This document shows, in pieces, positions 9,291-18,447 of a stretch of 64,000 bases of DNA. The notes under the pieces are model-generated. The model was not told the origin of the DNA. It saw nothing but the letters and a program-made list of their open reading frames with translations, and searched no databases. The position numbers and the translations under genes are program-made. The DNA is from Zhengella mangrovi. GTDB taxonomy: Bacteria; Pseudomonadota; Alphaproteobacteria; Rhizobiales; Rhizobiaceae. Every line of letters begins with the position of its first letter. The first letter of the stretch is position 1. The stretch spans positions 124,001 through 188,000 of the forward strand of contig NZ_PDVP01000007.1 in the NCBI RefSeq assembly GCF_002727065.1, in the 5' to 3' direction.

Positions 9291-9614
9291 GGACGCCGAT
9301 GTAATGCAGGCGCCGGTGCACCGCAAGGCCGCGACTGCCGGCGCCTGAAAAACACCGCCGGTCCGTTCACCTCGCGGCCTCGTGAAGCGGCGGGGCGTGT
9401 ACAAAAGGCATATTTCATCTACACTTTCGTTCGAGGGGTGCGCTGCGGATCGGCGTGCCACGCCAGGGTCGCGGCCGCGTCATGCCGCCGCCCGGCTTCC
9501 TCGCAGTGCCGCATGGCCGCCGGCATGGAGCAGTCCAACCCGGTAGCCCCATGCTCCCAAGGGGAAGGTGCCGCCATCCGCTTCCGCCCCGTCGCAAGAC
9601 AGGAGGAACCAACC
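9291..9614. other. 324-bp divergent intergenic region
   Basis: No gene is supported here. It contains a perfect 10-bp inverted repeat (9307-9316 with 9338-9347, 21-nt loop) inside what would be the leader of the hydrolase gene, and an AT-rich patch at about 9398-9432 that probably carries promoter elements for one or both divergent genes. The long upstream extensions of both flanking reading frames into this gap look like high-GC artefacts. Confidence 0.4.
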
Positions 9615-10415
9615 ATGAGCGGATTTCATGTCGTGGCGGGCGCCAATGACACGTTCGAGCGGCCCGTCGTGCAAACCCTGACCTTTTCCGACCTTGGCGC
9701 TGCGCTGCGGCTCGGACTGGACGATTTCTTCGACAAGCCGTCCCACTATGTTTTCCTGTGCCTGATCTACCCGATCGCGGGGCTCGTCATGTCGGCCTGG
9801 CTGACCGGCGCCAATATCCTGACGCTGCTGTTTCCGCTGATGTCCGGCTTCGCGCTGGTCGGCCCCGTGGCGGCCATCGGGCTCTACGAGATCAGCCGCC
9901 GGCGGGAAGCCGGGCTGGACACATCCTGGTGGCATGCGCTGGAGGTGCGCCAGTCGCCGGCGCTGCCATCGATCATCGGCGTCGCCGCCTGGCTGTTCTT
10001 CGTCTTCATCGCCTGGCTGCTGACGGCGCACGGGATCTATGCCGCCTTCTTCGGCGAAGCCCAGCCGGCCGGTCTCGGCGACATGGTGCACATGATGCTG
10101 ACCACGGAAGCCGGCCGCAGCGTGATGCTGTGGGGCAACCTGGCGGGCCTCGGCTTTGCCGTGGTCGTGCTGGCCACGTCGGTGGTGGCGTTCCCGCTGC
10201 TGCTCGACCGAGACGTCGGCGCTCTCTCGGCGCTCGATACCTCGCTCAGGGTGACGCTTGCCAATCCCGTGGTGATTGCCACCTGGGGCCTGATCGTGGC
10301 GCTGCTGCTGATCGCCGGTTCGCTGCCGTTCTTCGCCGGCCTGGCCGTGGTGCTGCCGGTGCTCGGCCATTCCACCTGGCACCTCTACCGGCGCGCGGTG
10401 AAGCAGGAGGGCTGA
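9615..10415 (+). CDS. DUF2189 integral membrane protein
   Basis: A 266-residue membrane protein of the DUF2189 family. After a cytoplasmic start ending in LGLDDFFDKPSHYVF there are about six hydrophobic segments (roughly 43-62, 66-90, 117-140, 175-198, 215-240 and part of the intervening loop), a Ser/Arg-Arg-rich short loop after the second, and a basic cytoplasmic tail. Function unknown; the Pfam family is largely alphaproteobacterial. The ATG at 9615 has AGGAGGAA immediately upstream. It converges with purB (33-base gap). Confidence 0.85.
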   Translation: MSGFHVVAGANDTFERPVVQTLTFSDLGAALRLGLDDFFDKPSHYVFLCLIYPIAGLVMSAWLTGANILTLLFPLMSGFALVGPVAAIGLYEISRRREAGLDTSWWHALEVRQSPALPSIIGVAAWLFFVFIAWLLTAHGIYAAFFGEAQPAGLGDMVHMMLTTEAGRSVMLWGNLAGLGFAVVVLATSVVAFPLLLDRDVGALSALDTSLRVTLANPVVIATWGLIVALLLIAGSLPFFAGLAVVLPVLGHSTWHLYRRAVKQEG

Positions 10416-10448
10416 TGCCCTCCCGCCCGTGTTGGAGGCGACGTCCGG

Positions 10449-11783
10449 TCAGCCCCTGGCGCTGCCGAAGACGCGGGTGAAGATCGTGTCGGCGTGCTTG
10501 GTGTGATAGCCGAGGTCGAAGCGGGAGCGGATTTCCTCTTCCGACAGGGCCTTGCGCACGTCCTCGTCGGCAAGCAGTTCCTCGAGGAAATCCACGTCGG
10601 CCTGGCCGCTGCGCTGGTAGCTGTCCCAGACCTTCATGGCGTTGCGCTGCACCAGGCGATAGGCATCCTCGCGGGACACGCCGGCCTGGGTGAGCGCCAG
10701 CAGGATGCGCTGCGAATGGACGAGGCCGCCGAGGCGGTCCATGTTGCCCATCATCCGCTCGGGGTAAATGACGAGATTCTCCACGACGCCGGTCAGGCGG
10801 GCGAGCGCGAAGTCGAGCGTCACCGTGGCGTCCGGGCCGATCATGCGCTCCACCGAGGAGTGCGAAATGTCGCGCTCGTGCCAGAGCGCCACGTTTTCCA
10901 TGGCCGGCATGGCATAGGCCCGCACCATGCGGGCAAGGCCGGTCAGGTTCTCGGTCAGGACCGGGTTGCGCTTGTGCGGCATGGCCGACGAGCCCTTCTG
11001 GCCCTTGGAAAAGAATTCCTCGGCTTCCAGAACCTCGGTGCGCTGGAGGTGGCGGATCTCGGTCGCCAGGCGCTCGATGGAGGAGGCAACGACGCCCAGG
11101 GTGGCGAAATACATCGCGTGACGGTCGCGCGGGATGACCTGCGTGGATACCGGCTCGGCCTTCAGGCCCATCTTCTCGGCGACATGTTCCTCGACGCGCG
11201 GGTCGATGTTGGCGAAGGTGCCGACAGCCCCGGAAATGGCCACCGTGGCCACTTCCTCGCGGGCATTGACCAGGCGGGTACGGCAGCGGTCGAACTCGGC
11301 GTAGGCCTGGGCAAGCTTGACGCCGAAGGTGGTCGGCTCGGCGTGGATGCCGTGCGAGCGGCCGATGGTCACCGTGTCCTTGTGCTCGAAGGCGCGCTTC
11401 TTCAGGGCGGCGAGCAGCTTGTCCATGTCGGTCAGCAGCAGGTCGGTGGCGCGGACAAGCTGCACGTTGAAGCAGGTGTCCAGCACGTCGGACGAGGTCA
11501 TGCCCTGGTGGACGAAGCGGCTGTCCGGGCCGATGAACTCGGCAAGGTGGGTGAGGAAGGCGATGACGTCGTGCTTGGTCTCGCGCTCGATCTCGTCGAT
11601 GCGGTCGATGTCGAATTCGGCGGCGCCGCCCTTTTCCCAGATGGTCCTGGCCGCTTCCTTCGGAATGACTCCGAGCTCGGCCAGCGCATCGCAGGCATGG
11701 GCCTCGATCTCGAACCAGATGCGGAATTTCGTTTCGGGGGACCAGATGGCGACCATATCGGGCCGCGAGTAGCGCGGGATCAT
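10449..11783 (-). CDS. purB: Adenylosuccinate lyase
   Basis: A 444-residue member of the fumarase/aspartase superfamily, catalysing two steps of purine synthesis (SAICAR to AICAR, adenylosuccinate to AMP). The superfamily signature GSSAMPHKRNP is present, as are MTSSDVLDT and the RSHGIHAEPTTFG region with the catalytic His. Length is standard. A small membrane protein gene and rpe lie upstream on the same strand (64-base gap), so it may be the last gene of the operon beginning near 15.2 kb. Confidence 0.96.
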   Translation of the reverse strand: MIPRYSRPDMVAIWSPETKFRIWFEIEAHACDALAELGVIPKEAARTIWEKGGAAEFDIDRIDEIERETKHDVIAFLTHLAEFIGPDSRFVHQGMTSSDVLDTCFNVQLVRATDLLLTDMDKLLAALKKRAFEHKDTVTIGRSHGIHAEPTTFGVKLAQAYAEFDRCRTRLVNAREEVATVAISGAVGTFANIDPRVEEHVAEKMGLKAEPVSTQVIPRDRHAMYFATLGVVASSIERLATEIRHLQRTEVLEAEEFFSKGQKGSSAMPHKRNPVLTENLTGLARMVRAYAMPAMENVALWHERDISHSSVERMIGPDATVTLDFALARLTGVVENLVIYPERMMGNMDRLGGLVHSQRILLALTQAGVSREDAYRLVQRNAMKVWDSYQRSGQADVDFLEELLADEDVRKALSEEEIRSRFDLGYHTKHADTIFTRVFGSARG

Positions 11784-11847
11784 CGGGAGAACCTGTCCTT
11801 CGGGTGTTTCAGTGGTGGGGTGCTGTTATCACCGGGTGACCAATTGC

Positions 11848-12363
11848 TCAACTCGGCCGGCCGGCCAGCAGGAACGCAGCCAGCAAGAGCGCCGGCAGGC
11901 CGACGGGGACGAAGAGGCGCAAGCCCATGACGAGAAAGTGGTAGACCCCGGCGGCGGTGGTGAAAACGGTCTGGTTTGCCCACAGCCTGGTGCCGAACGG
12001 CGCGTGGAAGGTGGCGAAGTAATACCGGAAGACCTGGGAGAAGCCGAAGGCCGTCGTGGCGATGGTGCCGATGCCAAGCAGGAGGAAGGCGGCGGCGAAG
12101 CGCTGGGTCGGCCGGAAACCCAGCCACCGGGCCAGGATGCCGAAAAGCGCCAGCGCGAGCGGGAAGGCAACGCCGCCGCCGGCAAAGAACAGCACGAGGA
12201 CGCGGGCCATGTCAGTCGACGACCAGCCGTCGAGCCCGAGACCGGCCGCGGCACTGGCCAGCATGGCCGTGCCCCAGGCGATGGCGCCCAGCAGCGCGAC
12301 GCGCCAGTCGGGGGTGCCGGCGCGCAAGGCCGCCCGAAAGGGAAGGCGGCCGGCGCTGCCCAT
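11848..12363 (-). CDS. Hypothetical integral membrane protein
   Basis: A 171-residue protein with four predicted membrane helices (about 22-43, 53-82, 88-110 and 140-168). No family recognised with confidence. The start codon shares one base with the rpe stop (TGATG), so it is translationally coupled to rpe; purB follows 64 bases downstream. Function unknown. Confidence 0.75.
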   Translation of the reverse strand: MGSAGRLPFRAALRAGTPDWRVALLGAIAWGTAMLASAAAGLGLDGWSSTDMARVLVLFFAGGGVAFPLALALFGILARWLGFRPTQRFAAAFLLLGIGTIATTAFGFSQVFRYYFATFHAPFGTRLWANQTVFTTAAGVYHFLVMGLRLFVPVGLPALLLAAFLLAGRPS

Positions 12364-13040
12364 CAGGCGCGTCCGCGCTCCGCCGCCTCGCGTATGGCGG
12401 CGATGTTGGCTTCGTAGGCCTCGGGCGTGCCGCCCTTGAAGACGGCCGAACCGGCGACCAGCGCATTGGCGCCAGCGCGGGCGATCTGCCCGGCATTGTC
12501 CGCGGTCACCCCGCCATCGACCTCGATGTCGATCGGCCGGTCGCCGATCATCGCCTTGACGCGGGCGATCTTGTCCAGCGCGGAGGGAATGAACTTCTGG
12601 CCGCCGAACCCCGGGTTGACGCTCATGACGAGGACGAGGTCGAGCTGATCGAGGCAGTATTCGATGACGCTTTCCGGCGTCGACGGATTGAGCGACACAC
12701 CCGCCTTCTTGCCCATGGCGCGAATGGCCTGGAGCGAACGGTGAAGATGCGGTCCCGCCTCGGCGTGAACCGTGATGATGTCGGCACCGGCCTTGGCAAA
12801 TCCCTCCAGGTAGGGATCGCAGGGGGCGATCATCAGGTGGCAGTCAAACGTCGCATCGGTGTACTTGCGGATCGATTTCACGACATCCGGGCCAAAGGTG
12901 ATGTTGGGCACGAAATGGCCGTCCATCACGTCGAGATGGACCCAGTCGGCGCCCTTGGCGATGATGTCGCGCACTTCTTCGCCGAGGCGGGAGAAATCGG
13001 AGGCGAGGATGGAGGGCGCGATGGCGAGCGGACGGGTCAT
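12363..13040 (-). CDS. rpe: Ribulose-phosphate 3-epimerase
   Basis: A 225-residue TIM-barrel epimerase interconverting ribulose-5-P and xylulose-5-P in the pentose phosphate pathway. Visible signatures: [13 protein letters not shown], the metal-binding [27 protein letters not shown] and the catalytic DIEVDGGV. Normal length. Upstream neighbour is a P1 peptidase (79-base gap); downstream a membrane protein overlaps by one base. Confidence 0.96.
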   Translation of the reverse strand: MTRPLAIAPSILASDFSRLGEEVRDIIAKGADWVHLDVMDGHFVPNITFGPDVVKSIRKYTDATFDCHLMIAPCDPYLEGFAKAGADIITVHAEAGPHLHRSLQAIRAMGKKAGVSLNPSTPESVIEYCLDQLDLVLVMSVNPGFGGQKFIPSALDKIARVKAMIGDRPIDIEVDGGVTADNAGQIARAGANALVAGSAVFKGGTPEAYEANIAAIREAAERGRA

Positions 13041-13119
13041 CTGGGCGGGTTCCGGAATTGCGGCACGATGGCGCCCCGCCTAGCAGAAAGGGGCGCCCGA
13101 AACAATGCGGGGCGGCGGG

Positions 13120-14142
13120 TTACCCACGGCCAAGCGTGCACCAGGCCGGGTAGAGGTCGCCGGTTGCGGGGGTTGCATCGTGGACACCCCTGGCGATGGC
13201 CCGGGTCATGGTCGCGGCCGCAGCAGCGCAGAGATCGATGAAATCGTCGCCGGAGGCCGGCCGTGGCCGCGTGCCCGTCGCGATGCCGAAGACCAGGTCG
13301 CCGTCCATCGGCGTGTGGACCGGCCAGATGGCGCGGGCAAAGCCGTCATGGGCGGCAATGGCGAGACGCTTGCATTCCGCCTTGGACAGGGCGGCATCGG
13401 TGGCGATGATGCCGATGGTCGTGTTTTCCACCCCGGTGTTGCGCAGGTGGCGGAACTTGATGCGGATAGCGTCGGTATCCGCCGGCAGGGGCGAGGGCAG
13501 GCCGAGGCCGCCGAACTCCGCGCCGATCTCGAACGGCGCGGCCCAGAAATGGGGCGTCTGTGCGACGAGCGGCGAGCCGACCGGGTTGGCGACCACCAGG
13601 GCCGCCACTGTGGTCCCGTCGGCCAGGACCGTCGATGCCGTGCCGAGACCACCCTTGACGGTCGCCGTCAGTGCGCCGATCCCGGCGCCGACGGAACCGG
13701 TGGCGACGTCGATGGACGCGGAACATGCCGCCTCGTAACCGAGATCGCGGTAGGGCGGAAAGCGGCCCCAGTCCTTCGGCTGGCCGTTGGCCAGGTCGAA
13801 AACGATGGCCGCCGGGACGATGGGAATGATGTGCGGACCGATGCGGAAGCCACGGCCCTGCTCACGCAGCGCCGCCTGCACGCCGGACGCGGCATCAAGC
13901 CCGAAGGCCGAGCCGCCCGACAGCACGAGGGCATGCACCTTTTCGACGCTGTTGTGCGCCTCCAGCAGGTCCGTTTCGCGCGTGCCCGGGGCGCCGCCCA
14001 GCACCTGGACGGCTGCCGTCACCGGTTCGTCGGGCACCACGACCGTCACGCCCGAGCGCATGCTTTCGTCGGCCGCATTGCCGACCCTGAGGCCGGCGAT
14101 GTCGGCGAGGCTGTTGGACGGGCCTGCCCGGAATCCCGTCAT
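13120..14142 (-). CDS. P1 family peptidase (DmpA/NylC-like Ntn hydrolase)
   Basis: A 340-residue member of peptidase family S58/P1, whose members (D-aminopeptidase DmpA, beta-aminopeptidases, nylon oligomer hydrolase NylC) autocleave to expose an N-terminal Ser or Thr nucleophile. Visible: SGGSAFGLDAASGV (about 75-88), the KGGLGTAS segment, and ENTTIGIIATDA, where cleavage would fall between Asn240 and Thr241 by analogy with NylC. The start overlaps the stop of a Liv-type binding protein by 4 bases, so the two are coupled; this suggests the peptidase acts on a peptide or amide imported or sensed by that protein. Confidence 0.88.
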   Translation of the reverse strand: MTGFRAGPSNSLADIAGLRVGNAADESMRSGVTVVVPDEPVTAAVQVLGGAPGTRETDLLEAHNSVEKVHALVLSGGSAFGLDAASGVQAALREQGRGFRIGPHIIPIVPAAIVFDLANGQPKDWGRFPPYRDLGYEAACSASIDVATGSVGAGIGALTATVKGGLGTASTVLADGTTVAALVVANPVGSPLVAQTPHFWAAPFEIGAEFGGLGLPSPLPADTDAIRIKFRHLRNTGVENTTIGIIATDAALSKAECKRLAIAAHDGFARAIWPVHTPMDGDLVFGIATGTRPRPASGDDFIDLCAAAAATMTRAIARGVHDATPATGDLYPAWCTLGRG

Positions 14143-15209
14143 CCCGCGGGCTCCCAGGTCTCGCCATCGAAGCGCAGCAGTTGGTAGGGGTTCGTGGCGC
14201 GGTCGCCCTTGGCATCAAAGGTGAGGCTGCCGGCGGGTGTCTCGAAGGTCTTGCCGTCGAGGCGTTCATGCCAGGCCGCCGCGCTGTCCGGCGTGGTCTC
14301 GCCCAGCGCCCGGATGGCGATGGACGCTGCCATGTAGCCGGGGGCGACGTAGCCTTCGGGGGTGACGTTTGCCGAGGCCAGGTCCGACCGGAGCGCTTCC
14401 GGGAGCGCATTGTTGGCGTCCGGAACGGCGATGGCGAGCGTTCCGGCCGGCAAGGGAATGTCGGAGACGTCGCGGACCAGCGCTTCACCGCCGGCGATGG
14501 TCATGGCGGCGTCGAGGCCGGCGAGGTCACGCGCCAGGATGGCGATGTCGCGGCGGTCTCCGCCGGCAAAGACATGCGTCGCGCCGGCGCGCTTCAGGCG
14601 GCCGGCCAGCGCGATCTGGTTGGGCAGTTGCGGCCGGAACGTGTCGACGAAAACCGGGTTCAGGCGGGCCAGTTCGGCCTGCAGGCGCACGGTCTCGGCC
14701 AGTTCGCGGGCGGCGATGGTGCCGTCGTCGATGATGGCGAAGAAATCCTTGCGCCAGCGGTCCGGGATGATGCGGCCGGCGGCTTCGCGCTCGGCGTCCC
14801 CGCGCGGCGCGGTGCGCCATATCAGCCAGCCGGTCTTGTCGCGCCTGTCGGTCAGCGCGTCGGTGCGCACGCCGGGCGTGATGACCGGGATGCCGGCCGC
14901 GGTGAGGACCGGCAGGGCCGCCTCCAGCGCCTCGGTGCACAGGAAGCCGACGACGATGGCGACCTTGTTCGCGGCCAGTTCGCGCGCGGCGGCGGTGCCG
15001 CCTTCGCCGGAACAGCCGGTGTCCGTGGCGACAAGCGCGTGGTCCCCGGCGGCCAGGCGAACGCCGGCCTCCATCTGGCGGCCCAGCGGCTCGGCAAACC
15101 CGGAGAGCGGCGCGGCAAAACCGATGGTGGCGGCCTCTGCGGGCGCGGCAGGCGCCAGGGCGGCGGCGACCAAGGGCAACAGGATGAGATGGACTCGACG
15201 CAACAACAC
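14139..15209 (-). CDS. Orphan Liv-type (type I) periplasmic substrate-binding protein
   Basis: A type I periplasmic binding protein related to branched-chain amino acid receptors: ATIGFAAPLSGFAEPLGRQMEAGVRLA opens the mature part, VAIVVGFLCTEALEAALPVLTAAGIPVITP is the ligand-lobe region, and the C terminus has the KTFETPAGSLTFDAKGD motif. I place the start at a GTG at 15209, with GGAG upstream; it gives a good signal peptide ending in PAEA. An ATG start at 15269 would add 20 non-signal residues. About 356 residues. No permease or ATPase genes are adjacent; the coupled partner is a P1 peptidase. Confidence 0.82.
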   Translation of the reverse strand: MLLRRVHLILLPLVAAALAPAAPAEAATIGFAAPLSGFAEPLGRQMEAGVRLAAGDHALVATDTGCSGEGGTAAARELAANKVAIVVGFLCTEALEAALPVLTAAGIPVITPGVRTDALTDRRDKTGWLIWRTAPRGDAEREAAGRIIPDRWRKDFFAIIDDGTIAARELAETVRLQAELARLNPVFVDTFRPQLPNQIALAGRLKRAGATHVFAGGDRRDIAILARDLAGLDAAMTIAGGEALVRDVSDIPLPAGTLAIAVPDANNALPEALRSDLASANVTPEGYVAPGYMAASIAIRALGETTPDSAAAWHERLDGKTFETPAGSLTFDAKGDRATNPYQLLRFDGETWEPAG

Positions 15210-15372
15210 TTTCCGGCTCCAGGCGGGGCACTTCGGATCATCGATACCGGTCGCGGCAGGCGTGTGCAACCGGTTTGCCTTGCATGGACCGGGCCTGCGC
15301 CTATATTGCCGTGTTCAGGCCACCGGGCACGACCGCTGGCAGACATATCGGTTTCGGGCGGGCGGTTTCTCC

Positions 15373-15864
15373 TTGTTGCATCCAGTTCCAGTCGACGGCC
15401 AGGCCTATCGCGACGCGATGGCACGCTTTGCCGGCCATGTTCATCTCATCACCAGCGACGGCGCGGCAGGGCGGCGCGGCACGACGGTGATCGCCGCCTG
15501 TTCGGTGTCCGACGATCCGCCGATGGTGCTGGTCTGCCTGAACCGCCACAACCCGAACAACCAGACCATCTTCGACAACGGCGTCTTCGCGCTGAACACG
15601 CTGGCCGCGCCGCACCAGGCGCTGTCGCAGGCTTTTGCCGGGCTCGGCCGCATGGACCAGGACGAGCGTTTCGCGCTTGGCGAATGGACAACCCTTTCAA
15701 CGGGTTCTCCCGTCCTGAAAGGCGCCATGGCGGTGTTCGACTGCGTCGTCGAGGACGCCCGCGATTTCGCCACCCATCGTGTCCTTTTTGGCAAGGTGAC
15801 AGGCCTCGCGACGGGCGATAGTCTCGACCCGCTTATCTATTTCAACAGGTCGTACCGGTCCTGA
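15373..15864 (+). CDS. Flavin reductase (RutF-like) domain protein
   Basis: About 163 residues of a flavin reductase-like domain of the RutF/HpaC type, which uses NAD(P)H to reduce FMN for a partner monooxygenase. Visible: YRDAMARFAGHVHLIT, then TTVIAACSVSDDPPMVLVCLNR (flavin contact), NGVFALNTLA and the C-terminal DPLIYFNRSYRS. Homology begins just after a pair of in-frame TTG codons at 15373 and 15376; the next ATG is at 15418, so the start is uncertain. Upstream frame extension is antisense to the binding-protein gene and not credible. It sits 33 bases before the moxR operon, but partner oxygenase genes are not seen. Confidence 0.8.
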   Translation: MLHPVPVDGQAYRDAMARFAGHVHLITSDGAAGRRGTTVIAACSVSDDPPMVLVCLNRHNPNNQTIFDNGVFALNTLAAPHQALSQAFAGLGRMDQDERFALGEWTTLSTGSPVLKGAMAVFDCVVEDARDFATHRVLFGKVTGLATGDSLDPLIYFNRSYRS

Positions 15865-15897
15865 AGAACCGTCGGCCGAACCCCCGGGAGGAGGGTC

Positions 15898-16818
15898 ATG
15901 AAGGCGCCCACGCTGCCTCAAACCATCGATGAAGCGCTCGCGCTGCTTCAGGACCAGAACTACGTTGCCGACCGCTCGCTGGCGACCGTGCTCTTCCTTG
16001 CCCTCAGGATGAAGCGTCCGCTGTTCCTGGAAGGCGAGGCCGGTGTCGGCAAGACGGAAATCGCCAAGGTGCTGGCGCAGGCGCTCGGGCGCGATCTCAT
16101 CCGCCTGCAATGCTACGAGGGGCTCGACGTTTCCTCGGCGGTCTACGAGTGGAACTATGCCGCGCAGATGATCGAGATCCGCATGGAGGAAGCCTCCGGC
16201 GAGACCGATCGCGACGAGATGGAAAAGAACGTCTTTTCCGAGAAGCACCTGATCCGCCGGCCCGTGCTGCAGGCGCTCGAACAGGGAATCAACGGTGCCC
16301 CGGTGTTCCTGATCGACGAACTGGACCGGACCGACGAGGCGTTCGAGGCCTTCCTGCTGGAAATCCTGTCGGACTACCAGGTCACGGTGCCGGAACTGGG
16401 GACGATCAAGGCGGCCGAGCCGCCGATCGTGATCATCACGACCAACCGGACGCGGGAGATCCACGACGCGCTGAAGCGGCGCTGCCTCTACCACTGGGTG
16501 GATTATCCGACCGCCGAGCGCGAACTGGAGATCGTCCAGCGCAAGGCGCCGGGCGCCAACCAGCGGCTTTCGGCCGAGGTGGTCGCCTTCATCCAGAAGC
16601 TGCGCGAGATGGACCTGTTCAAGGTGCCCGGGGTGGCAGAGACCATCGACTGGGCCTCGGCACTGACCGAACTGGACAAGGTGGCGCTCGATCCGGAGAC
16701 CGTGTCGGACACCATCGGCGTGCTGCTCAAGTACCAGGACGATATCGCGCGGATCCAGCAGGGCGAGGGCCATCGCATCCTCAAGGAAGTCAAGCAGGAA
16801 CTCTCCGGCGCGGAGTGA
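15898..16818 (+). CDS. MoxR family AAA+ ATPase (CoxD-like)
   Basis: A 306-residue MoxR-type AAA+ ATPase. Walker A is GEAGVGKT (residues 46-53), Walker B VFLIDELDR (about 138-146), and TTNRTREIHDALKRRC supplies sensor 1 and the arginine finger. In CO dehydrogenase clusters the CoxD ATPase with CoxE helps to assemble the [CuSMoO2] site; related MoxR/VWA pairs mature other metalloenzymes. Strong GGGAGGAGGGTC precedes the ATG. It heads a plus-strand run of five closely spaced genes (4 bases to coxE). Confidence 0.92.
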   Translation: MKAPTLPQTIDEALALLQDQNYVADRSLATVLFLALRMKRPLFLEGEAGVGKTEIAKVLAQALGRDLIRLQCYEGLDVSSAVYEWNYAAQMIEIRMEEASGETDRDEMEKNVFSEKHLIRRPVLQALEQGINGAPVFLIDELDRTDEAFEAFLLEILSDYQVTVPELGTIKAAEPPIVIITTNRTREIHDALKRRCLYHWVDYPTAERELEIVQRKAPGANQRLSAEVVAFIQKLREMDLFKVPGVAETIDWASALTELDKVALDPETVSDTIGVLLKYQDDIARIQQGEGHRILKEVKQELSGAE

Positions 16819-16822
16819 TGGG

Positions 16823-18085
16823 ATGAACGACGCCCCCGCGGAGAAACGGCTGCCGAACGCGGCCAAGCCGGACGGCAAGATCGCCGACAACATCGTCTAT
16901 TTCGCGCGGACGCTGCGCAAGGCGGGGATGCGTGTCGGTCCGGCCTCGGTCGTGGAGGCCATTGCCGCCGTCGAGGCCGCGGGCATTGGCTCGCGCGAGG
17001 ATTTCTACTGGATCCTGCACTCGGTGCTGGTGAAGCGGCGCGAGGACCGGCCGGTCTTCGACGAGGCGTTCCGGCTCTACTGGCGATCGCGCGAGCTGAT
17101 CGAGAAGATGATCGCCATGTTCTCGCCCCAGGCCGCGCCCAACCGCGAGCCGGAAAAGCCGCGCGCGGCCGAGAGCCGGGTGTCCCAGGCGATGTTCGAG
17201 GGGCGCGAGAAGGACAGGCCGCTGCAGGAGCAGCCGGAGATCGAGGTCGATGCGCGGTTCACCTTCTCGGGCAACGAGGTGCTGCGCCAGAAGGACTTCG
17301 CCCAGATGACGGCGAAGGAACTGGACGAAGCGCGCAAGGCGCTGCTGACCTTGGAAATGCCGTTCGACGAGGTCCGGACGCGCCGCTTCCGGCCCGATCC
17401 GCGCGGGCGGCGGCACGATCAGCGCGCGACGATGCGGGCGGCCATGCGCACCGGCGGCGATTTCATCCTGCCGAAATTCCGGTCTCAGCGCGAGGTGCAT
17501 CCGCCGCTGGTGGTTCTGGCCGACATTTCAGGCTCGATGAGCCAGTACACCCGCATCTTCCTGCATTTCATGCATGCCCTGACGGCCAAGCGGCGAAAGG
17601 TGCATACCTTCGTCTTCGGCACGCGGCTGACGAACCTGACGCGCTCGATGCGGTTCCGCGATCCCGACGAGGCGTTGGCGGAGTGTTCCGACCTGGTCAA
17701 GGACTGGTCCGGGGGCACACGCATCGGCGAGGCGCTTCACACGTTCAACCGGCTGTGGTCGCGGCGCGTGCTGGGGCAGGGCGCCGTCGTGCTGCTCATC
17801 ACCGACGGACTGGAGCGTGACGAGATCGGCAGCCTGGAGAAGGAAATGGAGCGGCTGCACAAGTCGTGCCGGCGCCTTGTCTGGCTCAATCCGCTGCTGC
17901 GCTTCGACGGGTTCGAAGCCAAGGCACGCGGCGTGAAGGCCATGCTGCCGCATGTTGACGAATTCCGCGCCGTGCACAACCTTGAAGCCATGGCGGACCT
18001 GGTCACCAGTCTCGGCGCGCCGGGGTCCCGCGAGGCCGATCCGCGGCGTTGGCTCCAGGCCGTGGAGCGCGTGGCGGCCGAATAG
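16823..18085 (+). CDS. VWA domain protein, CoxE family
   Basis: A 420-residue CoxE-like protein. The MIDAS motif DISGS of the von Willebrand A domain is at about residues 233-237 (VVLADISGSMSQYTR), with the further metal contact near GGTRIGEAL and VVLLITDGLERDE. The N-terminal half is the CoxE-specific part (LRKAGMRVGPASVVEAI). CoxE works with the CoxD ATPase in maturation of a molybdenum hydroxylase. It follows moxR by 4 bases. Confidence 0.92.
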   Translation: MNDAPAEKRLPNAAKPDGKIADNIVYFARTLRKAGMRVGPASVVEAIAAVEAAGIGSREDFYWILHSVLVKRREDRPVFDEAFRLYWRSRELIEKMIAMFSPQAAPNREPEKPRAAESRVSQAMFEGREKDRPLQEQPEIEVDARFTFSGNEVLRQKDFAQMTAKELDEARKALLTLEMPFDEVRTRRFRPDPRGRRHDQRATMRAAMRTGGDFILPKFRSQREVHPPLVVLADISGSMSQYTRIFLHFMHALTAKRRKVHTFVFGTRLTNLTRSMRFRDPDEALAECSDLVKDWSGGTRIGEALHTFNRLWSRRVLGQGAVVLLITDGLERDEIGSLEKEMERLHKSCRRLVWLNPLLRFDGFEAKARGVKAMLPHVDEFRAVHNLEAMADLVTSLGAPGSREADPRRWLQAVERVAAE

Positions 18086-18102
18086 GGTCAGGAGGACCTG
18101 TC

Positions 18103-18441
18103 ATGAGCGAAACGACGGTACTGGACGAAGCCCGCGATCCGCTGGTCATCGCGGAAAACTGGATGAAGGACGGCAAGGCCGTCGCCATCGCGACGGTGAT
18201 GGAGACCTGGGGGTCGGCGCCACGCCCGGTCGGCAGCCATCTCGTCATCAACGAGGATGCGGATTTCGAAGGCTCGGTGTCCGGCGGCTGCGTGGAAGGG
18301 GCCGTGGTCGCCGAGGCGATGGACATCCTCGACAACGGCGAGCCGAAAATGCTGGAATTCGGCGTCGCCGACGAAACCGCCTGGCGCGTCGGCCTGTCGT
18401 GCGGCGGGCGTATCCGGGTCTACGTGGAACGGCTGGGCTGA
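18103..18441 (+). CDS. XdhC/CoxI family protein, N-terminal-domain half
   Basis: A 112-residue protein consisting only of the XdhC_CoxI N-terminal domain, with the conserved TWGSAPRPVGSHLVI, SVSGGCVEGAVV and GLSCGG segments (the Cys residues implicated in molybdenum-cofactor handling). Full-length XdhC proteins carry this plus a C-terminal Rossmann domain; here the latter is encoded by the next gene. Start chosen at 18103, with AGGAGG about 7 bases upstream, rather than the upstream in-frame ATG inside coxE. Confidence 0.88.
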   Translation: MSETTVLDEARDPLVIAENWMKDGKAVAIATVMETWGSAPRPVGSHLVINEDADFEGSVSGGCVEGAVVAEAMDILDNGEPKMLEFGVADETAWRVGLSCGGRIRVYVERLG

Positions 18442-18447
18442 CGCATC

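Noticed and set aside
14362-15372. Long upstream part of the flavin reductase frame
   Set aside because: It is antisense to the binding-protein gene and gives a protein far longer than the flavin reductase family.
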